Shown one piece after another: positions 37,214-45,946 of a stretch of 52,852 nucleotides of DNA. The position numbers and the translations under genes were made by a program. The stretch covers positions 1-52,852 of the forward strand of contig JAQUAF010000041.1 in assembly GCA_028687435.1 (NCBI GenBank), given 5' to 3'. The first letter of the stretch is position 1, and every line of letters begins with the position of its first letter. Under the pieces are notes generated by a model. It worked only from the letters and a program-made list of their open reading frames with translations, was not told where the DNA came from and did not search any database. This DNA is from Verrucomicrobiia bacterium (GTDB taxonomy: Bacteria > Verrucomicrobiota > Verrucomicrobiia > JABWAM01).

Positions 37214-39352
37214 TCAGCCCGGCGGAGCGCCCACGGGCGTCAGTCTTGTCGCGGCGGCGGCGGCGGTCTTGCCCATGGCGGCGGCCTGGCGGCGGGCCAT
37301 TTCACGGAATGCCAGTTGCGCCTGTTGAACCGTCTCCCCTTTCCGGGGCTTGAGGCGGCGGTATGAACCGTCGCCCTGAAGCAGGCGCGCCTTTCCGTTG
37401 TCGTTGAGAAACACCGGCAGGATCTCCTTCTCCAGCCGCGCGCGCAAGGCGGGGTCCTCCACCAAAAAAGCCAGTTCCACACGGCGGTAAAAATTGCGGG
37501 GCATCCAGTCCGCGCTGCTCAGGTAAATCTCCGGCGCGCCGCCGTTGCCAAAATAAAAAATGCGGCTGTGTTCCAAAAACCGCCCCACGATGCTGATGAC
37601 CCGGATGTTCTCGCTCACCCCGGGAATCCCGGGGCGCAGGCAGCAAATCCCCCGCACCATGAGATTGATCTTCACTCCAACCCCCGACGCGTCGTAAAGC
37701 GCCTGGATCAATTCCTCCTCCACCAGCGCGTTCAACTTCAAAATGATCCGCCCCCCCTTGCCGGCCCTGGCAAATTCCATCTCCTTCCCGATCCTGGCCT
37801 TGAGGCGGGGCTGCATGTCAAAGGGCGACACCATCAGTTTCTTCATGCCGGGATAAGCCGCCACGCCCGTCAGAATGTTGAAAAGGCTCGCCACCTCCCC
37901 CGTGATCTCCGGGCGCGCGGTGAACAAACTCAGGTCCGAATAAATCCTGGCGGTCTTCGGATGATAATTGCCAGTGCCCAGATGGACATAATGCCGGATG
38001 CGGTCCTTGTCGCGGCGCACCACCATCAGCGCCTTGCAATGCACCTTGAGCCCAACCACTCCGTAAACCACATGAATGCCGGCCTCCTCCATCTGCCTGG
38101 CCCACTGGATGTTGTTGGCCTCGTCAAACCGCGCCTTCAACTCCACCAGCACCGTCACCTGCTTGTGCTTCCGGCTGGCTTCGATCAGGGCCTTCACAAT
38201 CGGCGAATCGCCGCTGGTCCGGTAAAGCGTCATTTTGATGGCCAGAACCTGCGGATCCTCCGCCGCCTGCTCCACCAGGTCCACCACCGAATCGAAGGTT
38301 TCATAGGGATGATGCAGCAGCACGTCCTTCTCCCGGATCACATCGAGGACCCGGGCCTCCCGGGGCAGGCTGGCATTGTGGATCGGCGCAAACAGCTTGT
38401 CCCGCAGGGAGGCGAACGCCTCGTTGCCGCAAAGGGGCATCAGGTGCAGCATGGTCAGGGGCGGCCCCTGCAAATAAAGATCCGCCTCGCCCAGGCGGAA
38501 AATCCCAAGCAAAAACTTTTGGATGCCGGCGGGACAATCCTTCTCCACCTCCAGCCGCACGGCGTTGCCGCGGTTGCGCTTGCGCAATTCGCTCTCAATG
38601 GCGCTGAGCAGGTTGTGCACCTCCTCCTCGTCGATGTACAAATCGCTGTTGCGCGTCACCCGGAAGGCGTGGCAGGACTCCACCGTCAGCCCCGGAAACA
38701 ATTCGCCCACATATTGATGGATCAGGTTGGGCAGCAGACAGAACCGCCACGGCGCCCCGCCGGACTCGCCGCCGATCCGGATCAACCTCGGCAGCACCCG
38801 GGGCATCTGCACCACCGCCCGCACCGGTTCCTCCGCCTTCCCCCTTTCGCGGCGCAGGGACACGATCAGATTATGGCTCTTGTTCAGCAACTGCGGAAAG
38901 GGATGGCTCGGATCAACCGCCAGAGGCGTCAGCACCGGAAAAACCTCTTTCTTGAAATATTCCCTCAACCACTGCTGCTCCTCCCTGCTCATCTGCTGGA
39001 AGGACGGCAGAAAAATGCCGTTTTTTTCCAACAACGGCAGCAGCTCCTCCTTCCACAACCGATGCTGGACATCGGCCAGTTCGCGGACTTTTTTGTTGAT
39101 CGCAGCAAAAATCTCGGCCGGCGTCATGTTGTCCGGCCCGGCGTCATCCGTGTCATGCTCCAGTTGCTGCTTGATGCCCGCCACGCGGATCTCGAAAAAC
39201 TCGTCCAGGTTGGAACAGAAAATGCAAAGGAACTTCAGCCGCTCCAGCAGGGGCTGGTGCGGATCCTGCGCCTCCTCCAAAACCCGGCGGTTGAACTCCA
39301 GCCAGCTCAACTCGCGGTTGATAAAATGGGCGGGGTGCGGCGGTTGCTTCAC
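37214..39352 (-). CDS. ppk: polyphosphate kinase 1
   Basis: A 712-residue enzyme that makes polyphosphate from ATP at the membrane. The N-terminal signature (FINRELSWLEFNRRVLEEA) is complete. The autophosphorylated His is in GLKVHCKALMVV near 440, followed by HYVHLGTGNYHPKTARIYSDL. The second His is in HSRIFYFGNG near 595, then SADWMPRNF. GTG 39352 is the start because the family begins within ten residues of it; GGGG lies just before it as a possible ribosome site. The tail after residue 690 is Ala-rich. A Ppx/GppA phosphatase, its functional opposite, is at 45.9-47 kb. Confidence 0.95.
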   Translation of the reverse strand: MKQPPHPAHFINRELSWLEFNRRVLEEAQDPHQPLLERLKFLCIFCSNLDEFFEIRVAGIKQQLEHDTDDAGPDNMTPAEIFAAINKKVRELADVQHRLWKEELLPLLEKNGIFLPSFQQMSREEQQWLREYFKKEVFPVLTPLAVDPSHPFPQLLNKSHNLIVSLRRERGKAEEPVRAVVQMPRVLPRLIRIGGESGGAPWRFCLLPNLIHQYVGELFPGLTVESCHAFRVTRNSDLYIDEEEVHNLLSAIESELRKRNRGNAVRLEVEKDCPAGIQKFLLGIFRLGEADLYLQGPPLTMLHLMPLCGNEAFASLRDKLFAPIHNASLPREARVLDVIREKDVLLHHPYETFDSVVDLVEQAAEDPQVLAIKMTLYRTSGDSPIVKALIEASRKHKQVTVLVELKARFDEANNIQWARQMEEAGIHVVYGVVGLKVHCKALMVVRRDKDRIRHYVHLGTGNYHPKTARIYSDLSLFTARPEITGEVASLFNILTGVAAYPGMKKLMVSPFDMQPRLKARIGKEMEFARAGKGGRIILKLNALVEEELIQALYDASGVGVKINLMVRGICCLRPGIPGVSENIRVISIVGRFLEHSRIFYFGNGGAPEIYLSSADWMPRNFYRRVELAFLVEDPALRARLEKEILPVFLNDNGKARLLQGDGSYRRLKPRKGETVQQAQLAFREMARRQAAAMGKTAAAAATRLTPVGAPPG

Positions 39353-39793
39353 CCCCCCACTCTACGTTCCGCCTTTCCCTTCGCGCAATGACTTTCTCAC
39401 CCTCCGGACGGGCGGGTGTTTGGACAGGATTATTTGGAAAGGCTGAGATTTTTCGCCACGGAACCTCCCCTCCCCAAACATTACGTTCCGGTAAAAACGA
39501 TGTTTGAAAAATCCACCTGCCGGGTGAAACAGGCGGCCCGGGAGGGCGGCGCTCCTGTGCCGCTTGGGGTGATCGCAAGGATCGGGGGGTCCTTCGAAAA
39601 AACCTTCTTTCGGCTTGCAACCGGCGGCCCAAACCATCAAGATCGCCGCCCTGTTTTTCCCAAGGAAAACAGAATGAGCGGCTGCAAACCTTTGCGGCCG
39701 CCCGAACGAACAAACACAACCCGCCTTTGCCCTTAACGTCAAAGGCACAACCCCCCGGACGGTTCAACCGCCCCGGGTGTGAAAAGGTATTCC
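39353..39793. other. divergent intergenic region between ppk and rpsA with half palindromic element
   Basis: There is no gene in this stretch. It should contain the promoters of both genes. A degenerate half copy of the GC-rich element is at about 39531-39564 (GGAGGGCGGCGCTCCTGTGC). The last 60 bases include a GC-rich inverted pair around CGGACGGTTCAACCG before the S1 start, a possible leader structure. I could not pick convincing -35/-10 boxes. Confidence 0.5.
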
Positions 39794-41449
39794 ATGCAGT
39801 CGCAAATCAAAGAATGGCTCGCCAAGTCGTCCAGGAGCTTTGTCCCCAACACCATCGTCTCCGGCAAGGTGGTGGAAGTCAAAACCGATGAGGCCATTGT
39901 CGATATCGGCTATAAATCCGAAGGCATCATCTCCTTCTCGGAATTTTCCGATCCCTCCGTGATCACCGTCGGCGCCGAATTCGAGTTCCTGCTCGAACGG
40001 CTGGAAGACGAAAACGGAATGGTCGTCCTCTCCCACAGCAAGGCGGAACTCAAGAAAAACTGGGACAAAATCGTCAGCGCCTGCAACGAGGGCGTGCGCG
40101 TTCAGGGCCGTGTCACCAAGAAGGTCAAGGGCGGCCTCATGGTGGACATCGGCGTGGAATCCTTCCTGCCCGGATCGCAAATCGATCTCACCCCGCCCAA
40201 GGATCTGGATCAGTTTGTCGGCAATACCTACGAATTCAAGATCCTCAAGATCAATGAGGAACGCAAAAACATCGTTCTCTCCCGCCGCGAGTTGATCGAA
40301 CAGGAACGCGAGGAGAAGAAGCAAAAGCTCATCGCCACCCTCAAGAAGGGCGATATCCGAAACGGCATCGTCAAAAACATCACCGATTTCGGCGCCTTCA
40401 TCGACTTGGACGGTCTCGATGGCCTGCTTCACATCACCGACATGAGTTGGGGCCGGCTCAGTCACCCCTCCGAAATGCTCAAAATCGGCCAAACGATCGA
40501 AGTCCAGATCATCGAACTCGATCTCGACAAGGAACGCGTCTCGCTGGGCATCAAGCAGCAAATGCCCAACCCGTGGGAAAAGATCGAGGAGAAATTCCCC
40601 GTCGGCAGCAAGGTCAAGGGCAAGGTCGTCAACCTGCTCCCCTACGGCGCCTTCGTCGAACTCGAACCGGGCATCGAAGGCCTCGTGCATGTCAGCGAAC
40701 TCTCCTGGACCAAGAAAATCGCCCGCCCCTCCGATGTCCTCACCCAGGGACAGGAAGTCGAGGCCGTCGTCCTCTCCATCCAGAAGGAGGAACAGAAAAT
40801 CTCCCTCGGCATCCGCCAGTTGGAGAAAAATCCGTGGGATTACGTCACCGAAAAATACAAGGTCGGCGCGCGAGTCAAGGGCAAGGTTCGCAATCTCACC
40901 ACCTACGGCGCCTTTGTGGAATTGGAGGATGGCATCGACGGAATGGTCCATGTCAACGACATGTCCTGGACCCGCAAGATCAATCATCCCTCCGAAATCC
41001 TCAAGAAGGGCGACGAAATCGACACCCTCATCCTCGACATCGATGTGGCGCAACAGCGCATCTCGCTGGGGCTCAAGCAGACCAGCGACGATCCCTGGAC
41101 CCGCATCGAATCGGTGTTCAAGGTCGGCGACCTGGTGCAGGGCAAAGTCACCAAAATCGCATCCTTCGGCGCATTCGTGCAACTCAAGGATGACATCGAC
41201 GGACTGGTTCACATCTCGCAGATCAGCGAACAGCGCGTGGAGAAAATCAAGAACGTGCTCAAGGTCGGCGACGAGGTTTCCGCCCGCGTCATCAAGGTTG
41301 ACCGCGAAAACCGCCGCATTGGCCTGAGCATCAAGGCCGCCAACTACACGCCGGAAGAGGTCCAGCGCGAGTCGGAAGCCATGGATGCCGTAAAACCCGG
41401 CGAAGACCTGGGCGCCATGGAACAGGCATTCGAAAAAGCACGCCGCTAA
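39794..41449 (+). CDS. rpsA: 30S ribosomal protein S1
   Basis: A 551-residue RNA-binding protein that brings mRNA to the 30S subunit. Six S1 domains can be counted, starting near residues 22, 105, 190, 277, 362 and 449. The later four share strings such as GIVKNITDFGAFIDLDGLDGL, LVHVSELSW and GDEVSARVIKVD. ATG 39794 has an ideal AAAAGG site (39782-39787) six bases before it; the in-frame GTG at 39779 is rejected. It is a single-gene unit with a strong terminator after it. Confidence 0.95.
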   Translation: MQSQIKEWLAKSSRSFVPNTIVSGKVVEVKTDEAIVDIGYKSEGIISFSEFSDPSVITVGAEFEFLLERLEDENGMVVLSHSKAELKKNWDKIVSACNEGVRVQGRVTKKVKGGLMVDIGVESFLPGSQIDLTPPKDLDQFVGNTYEFKILKINEERKNIVLSRRELIEQEREEKKQKLIATLKKGDIRNGIVKNITDFGAFIDLDGLDGLLHITDMSWGRLSHPSEMLKIGQTIEVQIIELDLDKERVSLGIKQQMPNPWEKIEEKFPVGSKVKGKVVNLLPYGAFVELEPGIEGLVHVSELSWTKKIARPSDVLTQGQEVEAVVLSIQKEEQKISLGIRQLEKNPWDYVTEKYKVGARVKGKVRNLTTYGAFVELEDGIDGMVHVNDMSWTRKINHPSEILKKGDEIDTLILDIDVAQQRISLGLKQTSDDPWTRIESVFKVGDLVQGKVTKIASFGAFVQLKDDIDGLVHISQISEQRVEKIKNVLKVGDEVSARVIKVDRENRRIGLSIKAANYTPEEVQRESEAMDAVKPGEDLGAMEQAFEKARR

Positions 41450-41477
41450 AAACAGGGCGATCCATTCAGATCAACAA

Positions 41478-41518
41478 AACGCCCGTCCGGATTCATCCGG
41501 GCGGGCGTTTTCGTTTTC
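41478..41518. terminator. strong, probably bidirectional terminator
   Basis: A stem of about 15 base pairs (AAACGCCCGTCCGGA with TCCGGGCGGGCGTTT, one G-T wobble, loop TTCA) lies 28 bases after the S1 stop and is followed by TTTCGTTTTC. The opposite strand also reads into T-rich sequence, and the convergent transporter gene ends at 41519, so it can serve both. Confidence 0.88.
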
Positions 41519-42427
41519 TCATATCTTCAGCGTCAGAAACAGCACTCCGGCGATGGCGCAAAGAAAACCCGCCCAACCCATCCGGCTGGTTTTCTCCCGC
41601 CAGCCAAGGCAGCCGGCCAGTTGCACCAGCAACATCACGCTGACCGTGGTGACCGGAAAGACCACCATGCCGTCCACATCCCGAAGCGCCCACACCCGGG
41701 AACCCGACGCCGCCATTCCGCAAACTCCCGCCAGGGAACCATAACCCCATTCGAAACGCCCCATCTTTGCCCCCGCCAATCCCATCACCGGCAGGGTGAT
41801 GACAAAAGCGCCGATAAAAACCAGAGTCACAAAAAACAGCCTCGTCTCATTGTCGGGAAAGGAACGGGTGGCGCGCAAACTGATCTCCCAGGCCCCTTCC
41901 CCCCAAAAAACCGCCACCAGCCACCAAAGCCAGACTTTGACACTGCCCCGTCCAACTTGAATGGATGATTTGTTCCTCCTCTCCCTCCCCAAACGGTCAA
42001 GACCCAAGACAACCATTGAGGCAAAAATGATGCCCATGCCCAAAAGCCGCAACACCAGGGTCCGGCTCACCGGCGCAAGGGGAACCTCCTGCCAATACAG
42101 CAGGGAGGCCATGGCCGGCAAAACCATGGAACAACGCAGCACCGTCCAACTGACGCTCAGCGGTCCCAATTGCACCGCTTTAATGGAGGCAAAGCCGGCA
42201 AACCAAAAAAAGACGGAGGCCAGCATTCCCGCCCAGCCCGCCACTCTCCACAACTCCGGAAATCTTCCCCAATCAATATGAAACGCCGCAAAAATCAGCG
42301 TCACCACTCCCGCCGTCCCGCGAAAAGCGGCGTTCAATCCCAAAGAACTGGCCTGCCGGTCAACCCCCATGCGCAAAACCACCGCCAATGCGCTCATGAA
42401 CAGAATGGAAACAGCCAGGCAAATCAT
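41519..42427 (-). CDS. EamA-family (DMT superfamily) transporter
   Basis: A 302-residue inner-membrane protein with about ten hydrophobic helices in two halves of five, as in EamA/RhaT-type permeases of small metabolites. Examples are LAVSILFMSALAVVL at the start, AGMLASVFFWFAGFA near 68, LGMGIIFASMVVLGL near 130 and GWAGFLCAIAGVLFLTL at the end. A basic loop (DRLGRERRNKSS) near 145 separates the halves. The substrate is unknown. It is divergent to a LysR gene, which may control it. Confidence 0.82.
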   Translation of the reverse strand: MICLAVSILFMSALAVVLRMGVDRQASSLGLNAAFRGTAGVVTLIFAAFHIDWGRFPELWRVAGWAGMLASVFFWFAGFASIKAVQLGPLSVSWTVLRCSMVLPAMASLLYWQEVPLAPVSRTLVLRLLGMGIIFASMVVLGLDRLGRERRNKSSIQVGRGSVKVWLWWLVAVFWGEGAWEISLRATRSFPDNETRLFFVTLVFIGAFVITLPVMGLAGAKMGRFEWGYGSLAGVCGMAASGSRVWALRDVDGMVVFPVTTVSVMLLVQLAGCLGWREKTSRMGWAGFLCAIAGVLFLTLKI

Positions 42428-42452
42428 GGAAGGTTATGAGTCGGTGTTTTTT

Positions 42453-42480
42453 TGACAGGATTGACAGAATGAACAGGATT
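42453..42480. repeat. three tandem 9-base units (GACAGGATT-like)
   Basis: GACAGGATT, GACAGAATG and AACAGGATT follow each other just upstream of the EamA start. This ACAGGATT-type tandem is a common intergenic repeat in many bacteria. Confidence 0.65.
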
Positions 42481-42499
42481 TTTATTTGGCGGCTGCGTC

Positions 42500-42526
42500 T
42501 GGATTCCCGCTTTCACGGGAATGACG
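42500..42526. repeat. dispersed repeat (GGATTCCCGC...GGGAATGAC type), third copy
   Basis: A single hairpin copy of the repeat seen as an inverted pair at 2972-3081 (CCCGCTTTCACGGG core). It lies in the divergent gap between the EamA and LysR genes. Confidence 0.8.
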
Positions 42527-42656
42527 GGAGCGAAACGGAAATCCAGCTGGCAAAATATGGCCTGGATTTTCCAATGCGTATAATATATAGTTTCTATCAT
42601 CATCATAATAAATTGTTATGGAATCCATCCCCCGGCGGACGGCGCCAGACACACCC

Positions 42657-43538
42657 ATGACCCTCATCCAACTCAAATATTTCCTGACTGTGGCGGAACA
42701 CAAAAACATGACGCTTTCCGCCAGAAAGCTGTTTGTTTCCCAACCGGCGGTAAGCCGGCAGTTGCAACTGCTGGAAAACGAACTGGAATGCCGGTTGTTC
42801 ATCCGGGGCAAAAACGGCATGGCGCTCACATTCGAGGGCAAATCGCTCGAGGAATACGCCAGGAACATCCTGTCCCGCGTTAATCGCCTCAAGGATGAAT
42901 TGAATTCCAAGCGAAACCGGATTGAGGGAAAAGTGAACATCGGTTGTGGCGCTTTCTTCGCCCGATTCAATCTGCTCGACGTGATCAGCATCATCATGAA
43001 AGAACACCCGGCCATCGACATCTCCATTCTCGAAGTCATGTCCGACGAGGCTGCCGAACCGCTAAAAAAAGGAACAATCGATCTTTATGTTGGACAGGCC
43101 CCGACCAACCGGGAAAATGAACTGCATTTCGAGGAACTGTTCGCCAGCAATATGGTGTTTATCTGCGCAAAACAATCGCCGTGGGCTGAAAAGCAACAAA
43201 TCGGCCTGGCGGATTTCAAGAAAATGCCATTGGTCACCTACACTCCGGACTCGGGCGTCTTCAAAATACTGGCGAAAAAAATCCCCTTTGATCAGGCCCG
43301 GATCGTCATCCAAACCCGGAACAGCGAAACCATCATCGCCTGCGTCAAACGCGATTTTGGCGCCGGAATTGTGCCCGAATACATCGCTCGCGCCCTGTCA
43401 TCGAACAACCTCGTCATCAAACCCCTGCAACTGGGCTCAAAAGTCAGAATCGGCATCACCCACGCCCGCCTGGCCCCGCTTTCCCCCGCCATCCTCAAAG
43501 TCATGGAAATCCTCCGGGAAAGACTGGCCATGAATTAG
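42657..43538 (+). CDS. LysR-family transcriptional regulator
   Basis: A 293-residue regulator: an N-terminal winged HTH (LIQLKYFLTVAEHKNMTLSARKLFVSQPAVSRQLQLLENELECRLFIRG) and a type 2 periplasmic-binding-like sensor domain from about 90 to the end. The start was set at ATG 42657 because LysR proteins begin 2-4 residues before the first helix; ATG 42618 is 13 codons upstream in frame. A perfect TATAAT (42579-42584) upstream is a candidate -10, without a clear -35. It is divergent to the EamA transporter, its likely target. Confidence 0.9.
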   Translation: MTLIQLKYFLTVAEHKNMTLSARKLFVSQPAVSRQLQLLENELECRLFIRGKNGMALTFEGKSLEEYARNILSRVNRLKDELNSKRNRIEGKVNIGCGAFFARFNLLDVISIIMKEHPAIDISILEVMSDEAAEPLKKGTIDLYVGQAPTNRENELHFEELFASNMVFICAKQSPWAEKQQIGLADFKKMPLVTYTPDSGVFKILAKKIPFDQARIVIQTRNSETIIACVKRDFGAGIVPEYIARALSSNNLVIKPLQLGSKVRIGITHARLAPLSPAILKVMEILRERLAMN

Positions 43539-43672
43539 GTGTTTAGGCTGAAGACTGTTAGACTGTTCGGTATTAAACTTTGCGGCCATTCTGCAGGCGG
43601 CTCAACTCATTCTGAATTCTGGCCTCATGGTTTCGACTTGTCCGATCTGGGAATTCTCGAAGCAACTATCGT

Positions 43673-44635
43673 CTAGCCAGTCCCGCCGCCAAGTTTTTTC
43701 ATCACCCGCTCCAGGTGTTTCACTTCCTGGCCAAAAGGGGTGATGACCGAAAGGAATTCGGATTCCGATCCGGGCGGCAGATTATACTTCACGGCGGTGG
43801 CCATGCCGCCCGAGGGGCCAAGATCCACGTAAACGTGCCGTCCCGACGCCTCGAGATTGCAAATGGTGCGGGAAAAATCCACGCAATTCCGGGTGGCTTC
43901 CCATAAATGGAGTGCGGAACAGTTCTCCACCAAACCGCCCTTTTCCGCGGAAATCAGGGGAATCCCGGGCGGCGACACGGGCAATTTTTCAGCGGCCAGA
44001 CGGGCGGGCGCCTCGAACTCGTTCATCCATCGGGAATGAAACGGGTGCGTCACCGGCAAATCCAGGGCGGTAATCCCCTTGCCCTTCAAAAACAACAACA
44101 ATTCCGCCAGCGCCTTGGAAGGTCCCGAAACGATGAAATTACGCGGGGCATTGTAAGCGGCCACTTCGCACCCGGCGAAAATCTCGGGATGCTGTCCCAT
44201 CAATTCCGGGCTTTCCAGGATCGCCACCATCCCGCCATCCGCGGAGCAATACTCGAGCAATTCCGCCTGCTTGATCGCCATCGTCAGAGCATCCTCAAAG
44301 GCAACCGCCCCGGCCACCACCATGGCGGTCAATTCCCCCAGGCTGTAGCCCAGCAAAAAATCCGGACGCAATCCGCGGCGCCACAGCACCTGCGCCAGGG
44401 CGTATTCAACCAGCAGAATGGCCGGATGCGTAAAAAGGATCCGTCGGAAAGGCTCGAAGCGGTCCTTTCGCGGGCGGTAGATGATGTCGATCAACGATTC
44501 ATTGATCAATGGCCTGGCCAGCCGGTCCCCCTTTTCCAGACATTCCCGGAAAACCGGCTCTTTCTCGTACAAATCCTTCCCCATCTGGTAGTACTGCGAT
44601 CCCTGCCCCGAAAACATCCAAATCACTTTTTTCAT
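43673..44635 (-). CDS. free-standing acyltransferase-fold protein, likely acyl hydrolase (trans-AT PKS type)
   Basis: A 320-residue FabD-fold protein (IWMFSGQGSQYYQMGKDLY start). The catalytic Ser is in GYSLGE (Ser98, with Tyr in place of the usual His before it) and the His in THPFHSRW (His200). The Arg that binds the malonyl carboxylate in true malonyl transferases is replaced by Gln (IKQAELL, about Gln123). In trans-AT polyketide pathways, AT-like proteins with this change act as proofreading acyl hydrolases (PedC/PksD type) beside a malonyl transferase, which is the arrangement here. The next gene upstream is a typical malonyl transferase. No ketosynthase is in the window. Confidence 0.75.
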   Translation of the reverse strand: MKKVIWMFSGQGSQYYQMGKDLYEKEPVFRECLEKGDRLARPLINESLIDIIYRPRKDRFEPFRRILFTHPAILLVEYALAQVLWRRGLRPDFLLGYSLGELTAMVVAGAVAFEDALTMAIKQAELLEYCSADGGMVAILESPELMGQHPEIFAGCEVAAYNAPRNFIVSGPSKALAELLLFLKGKGITALDLPVTHPFHSRWMNEFEAPARLAAEKLPVSPPGIPLISAEKGGLVENCSALHLWEATRNCVDFSRTICNLEASGRHVYVDLGPSGGMATAVKYNLPPGSESEFLSVITPFGQEVKHLERVMKKLGGGTG

Positions 44636-44887
44636 GCGTTAAAAAAATCCGAAATCTGAATATCGAAATCCGATAAATTAGGCCGGGCCCAAGGCCTGGC
44701 AACTGCTCGACGAAACATGCTCGATGCTCGATACAGAAAACCGGCAAGGCGGTGCGGGAGCCCCGCCCTCCATTCATTTCGCGACAAATGGAGGGCGGGC
44801 CGTCGCCTCGCTGTAGTGGCTTTGGCCACGCAAGCGGGGCTCCCGCACCGCCTTTTCCGCCAACCTTTAAAATTCCTGAACATGGAT
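44636..44887. other. gap between the two acyltransferase genes, filled by the long palindromic element
   Basis: There is no gene here. After an AT-rich stretch (44640-44680) the gap is occupied by the palindromic element listed separately. Confidence 0.6.
44747..44855. repeat. GC-rich palindromic element, long form
   Basis: The left arm reads AAGGCGGTGCGGGAGCCCCG and the right end CGGGGCTCCCGCACCGCCTT. The right arm is split by an inner block of about 34 bases (CCGTCGCCTCGCTGTAGTGG and on to CCACGCAAG) that contains its own small inverted pair, GTGGC...GCCAC. The same block occurs inverted at 930-1000. The right flank ATTCCTGAACAT is shared with the copy at 25280. Confidence 0.85.
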
Positions 44888-45745
44888 TTAAACCGCAGAT
44901 TCGGTCTTGATTCTTTTCACCAGGCCGGCCAGCACATTGCCCGGTCCAAGCTCAAAAAACTCCGGCGCCGGCTGCCGCAAAAGCCATTGCACGCTCTCCG
45001 TCCAGCGCACGGGATGGGTGATCTGGCTGGCCAGCATGTTTTTGATCTGCGGCAGTTCGTGCGGCTGGCCGGTGACATTTGAAAGCACCGGAAACCGCGG
45101 TTCCTTGAACTCGAACCCCTCCAAAAAACCGGCAAATTCGCGCTCCGCCTCCGCCATGTAACGCGAATGAAACGCCGCGCTCACCGGAAGCCTTTTGACC
45201 CATTGCGCGCCTGCTTTTTCCAACACCGGCTGGCTGGCGGTCAACGCATCCACCGGCCCGGAAATCACTGTCTGCCTGGGCGAGTTCAGATTCGCCATGT
45301 CAATGGACGTCAAATTCGCTTCGTTCAATGTCTGCCGGATCCGGTCAGCGGGGAGGCCGATCACCGCCGCCATGCCGCCGCCCGAAGCCCTGCCCATCAA
45401 GGCTGCGCGCTGTTTGACCAGCTTCACTCCGGTCTTAAAATCAAACACCCCGGCGGCAAACAGGGCGGCGTATTCGCCAAGACTGTGCCCCGCCACAAAA
45501 TGCGGCAATTCGCCCGTCTCCACCAACCGGTTCAAAAACGTCAATGAATCCACCACAAACAAGGCGGGCTGGGTGAATTGCGTCTGGTTCAATTGTCCCT
45601 GGGGATCCCTCAAACAAAGTTCGGTCAGAGAATACCCCAGTTCAGCGCCGGCCAAGGCCATCTGTTCCGGGAAACGGGTGAAAAGTTCGGCGCCCATGCC
45701 AACTTTCTGGGATCCTTGTCCGGGAAAAAGATAAATTCGAGTCAT
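44888..45745 (-). CDS. fabD: malonyl-CoA:ACP transacylase (FabD/trans-AT type)
   Basis: A 285-residue malonyl transferase that loads acyl carrier protein. The nucleophile is Ser88 in GHSLGE, the malonate-binding Arg is in KQRAALM (Arg113), and the His is in SAAFHSRYM (His193). The string GRASGGGMAAVIGL and the overall pattern are closer to the free-standing transferases of trans-AT polyketide clusters than to a housekeeping FabD, which normally sits with fabH, fabG and acpP; none of those is nearby. ATG 45745 gives the family start; the frame is open 18 codons further. It is followed by the acyl-hydrolase-like gene on the same strand. Confidence 0.85.
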   Translation of the reverse strand: MTRIYLFPGQGSQKVGMGAELFTRFPEQMALAGAELGYSLTELCLRDPQGQLNQTQFTQPALFVVDSLTFLNRLVETGELPHFVAGHSLGEYAALFAAGVFDFKTGVKLVKQRAALMGRASGGGMAAVIGLPADRIRQTLNEANLTSIDMANLNSPRQTVISGPVDALTASQPVLEKAGAQWVKRLPVSAAFHSRYMAEAEREFAGFLEGFEFKEPRFPVLSNVTGQPHELPQIKNMLASQITHPVRWTESVQWLLRQPAPEFFELGPGNVLAGLVKRIKTESAV

Positions 45746-45807
45746 AAACTCAAAAAAGGGAATATCTTCAATTTGCGGAGACTGCTTGCGTCTTTTCACC
45801 CCCTGGC

Positions 45808-45875
45808 CGTCCGGGAGGCCGGCCCTCCATTCATTCCAATAGGCGGTAAATAGGAGGGCGGGGCTCCTGCACCGC
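45808..45875. repeat. GC-rich palindromic element with degenerate left arm
   Basis: The right arm is standard (GGAGGGCGGGGCTCCTGCAC) but the left arm has several changes (GTCCGGGAGGCCGGCCCTCC), so the stem would be imperfect. It lies between the ppx and fabD genes. Confidence 0.75.
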
Positions 45876-45946
45876 TTGCCTGCGCAAAATCATCCGCTTC
45901 AAACAGGAGCATGCAGACGATGCTCGTTTTTCACAAGGCCAATCCT

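Noticed and set aside
39416..39736. Open frame upstream of the S1 gene
   Set aside because: It has no ribosome site or recognisable domain, and it spans a repeat and the promoter region.
37568..41212. Long frames opposite ppk (plus strand) and rpsA (minus strand)
   Set aside because: They are antisense shadows of strongly conserved genes, with no recognisable domain.
44699..44900. Small minus-strand frame across the palindromic element
   Set aside because: Its translation (RKRRCGSPACVAKA) is simply the repeat, and similar frames appear at every copy.
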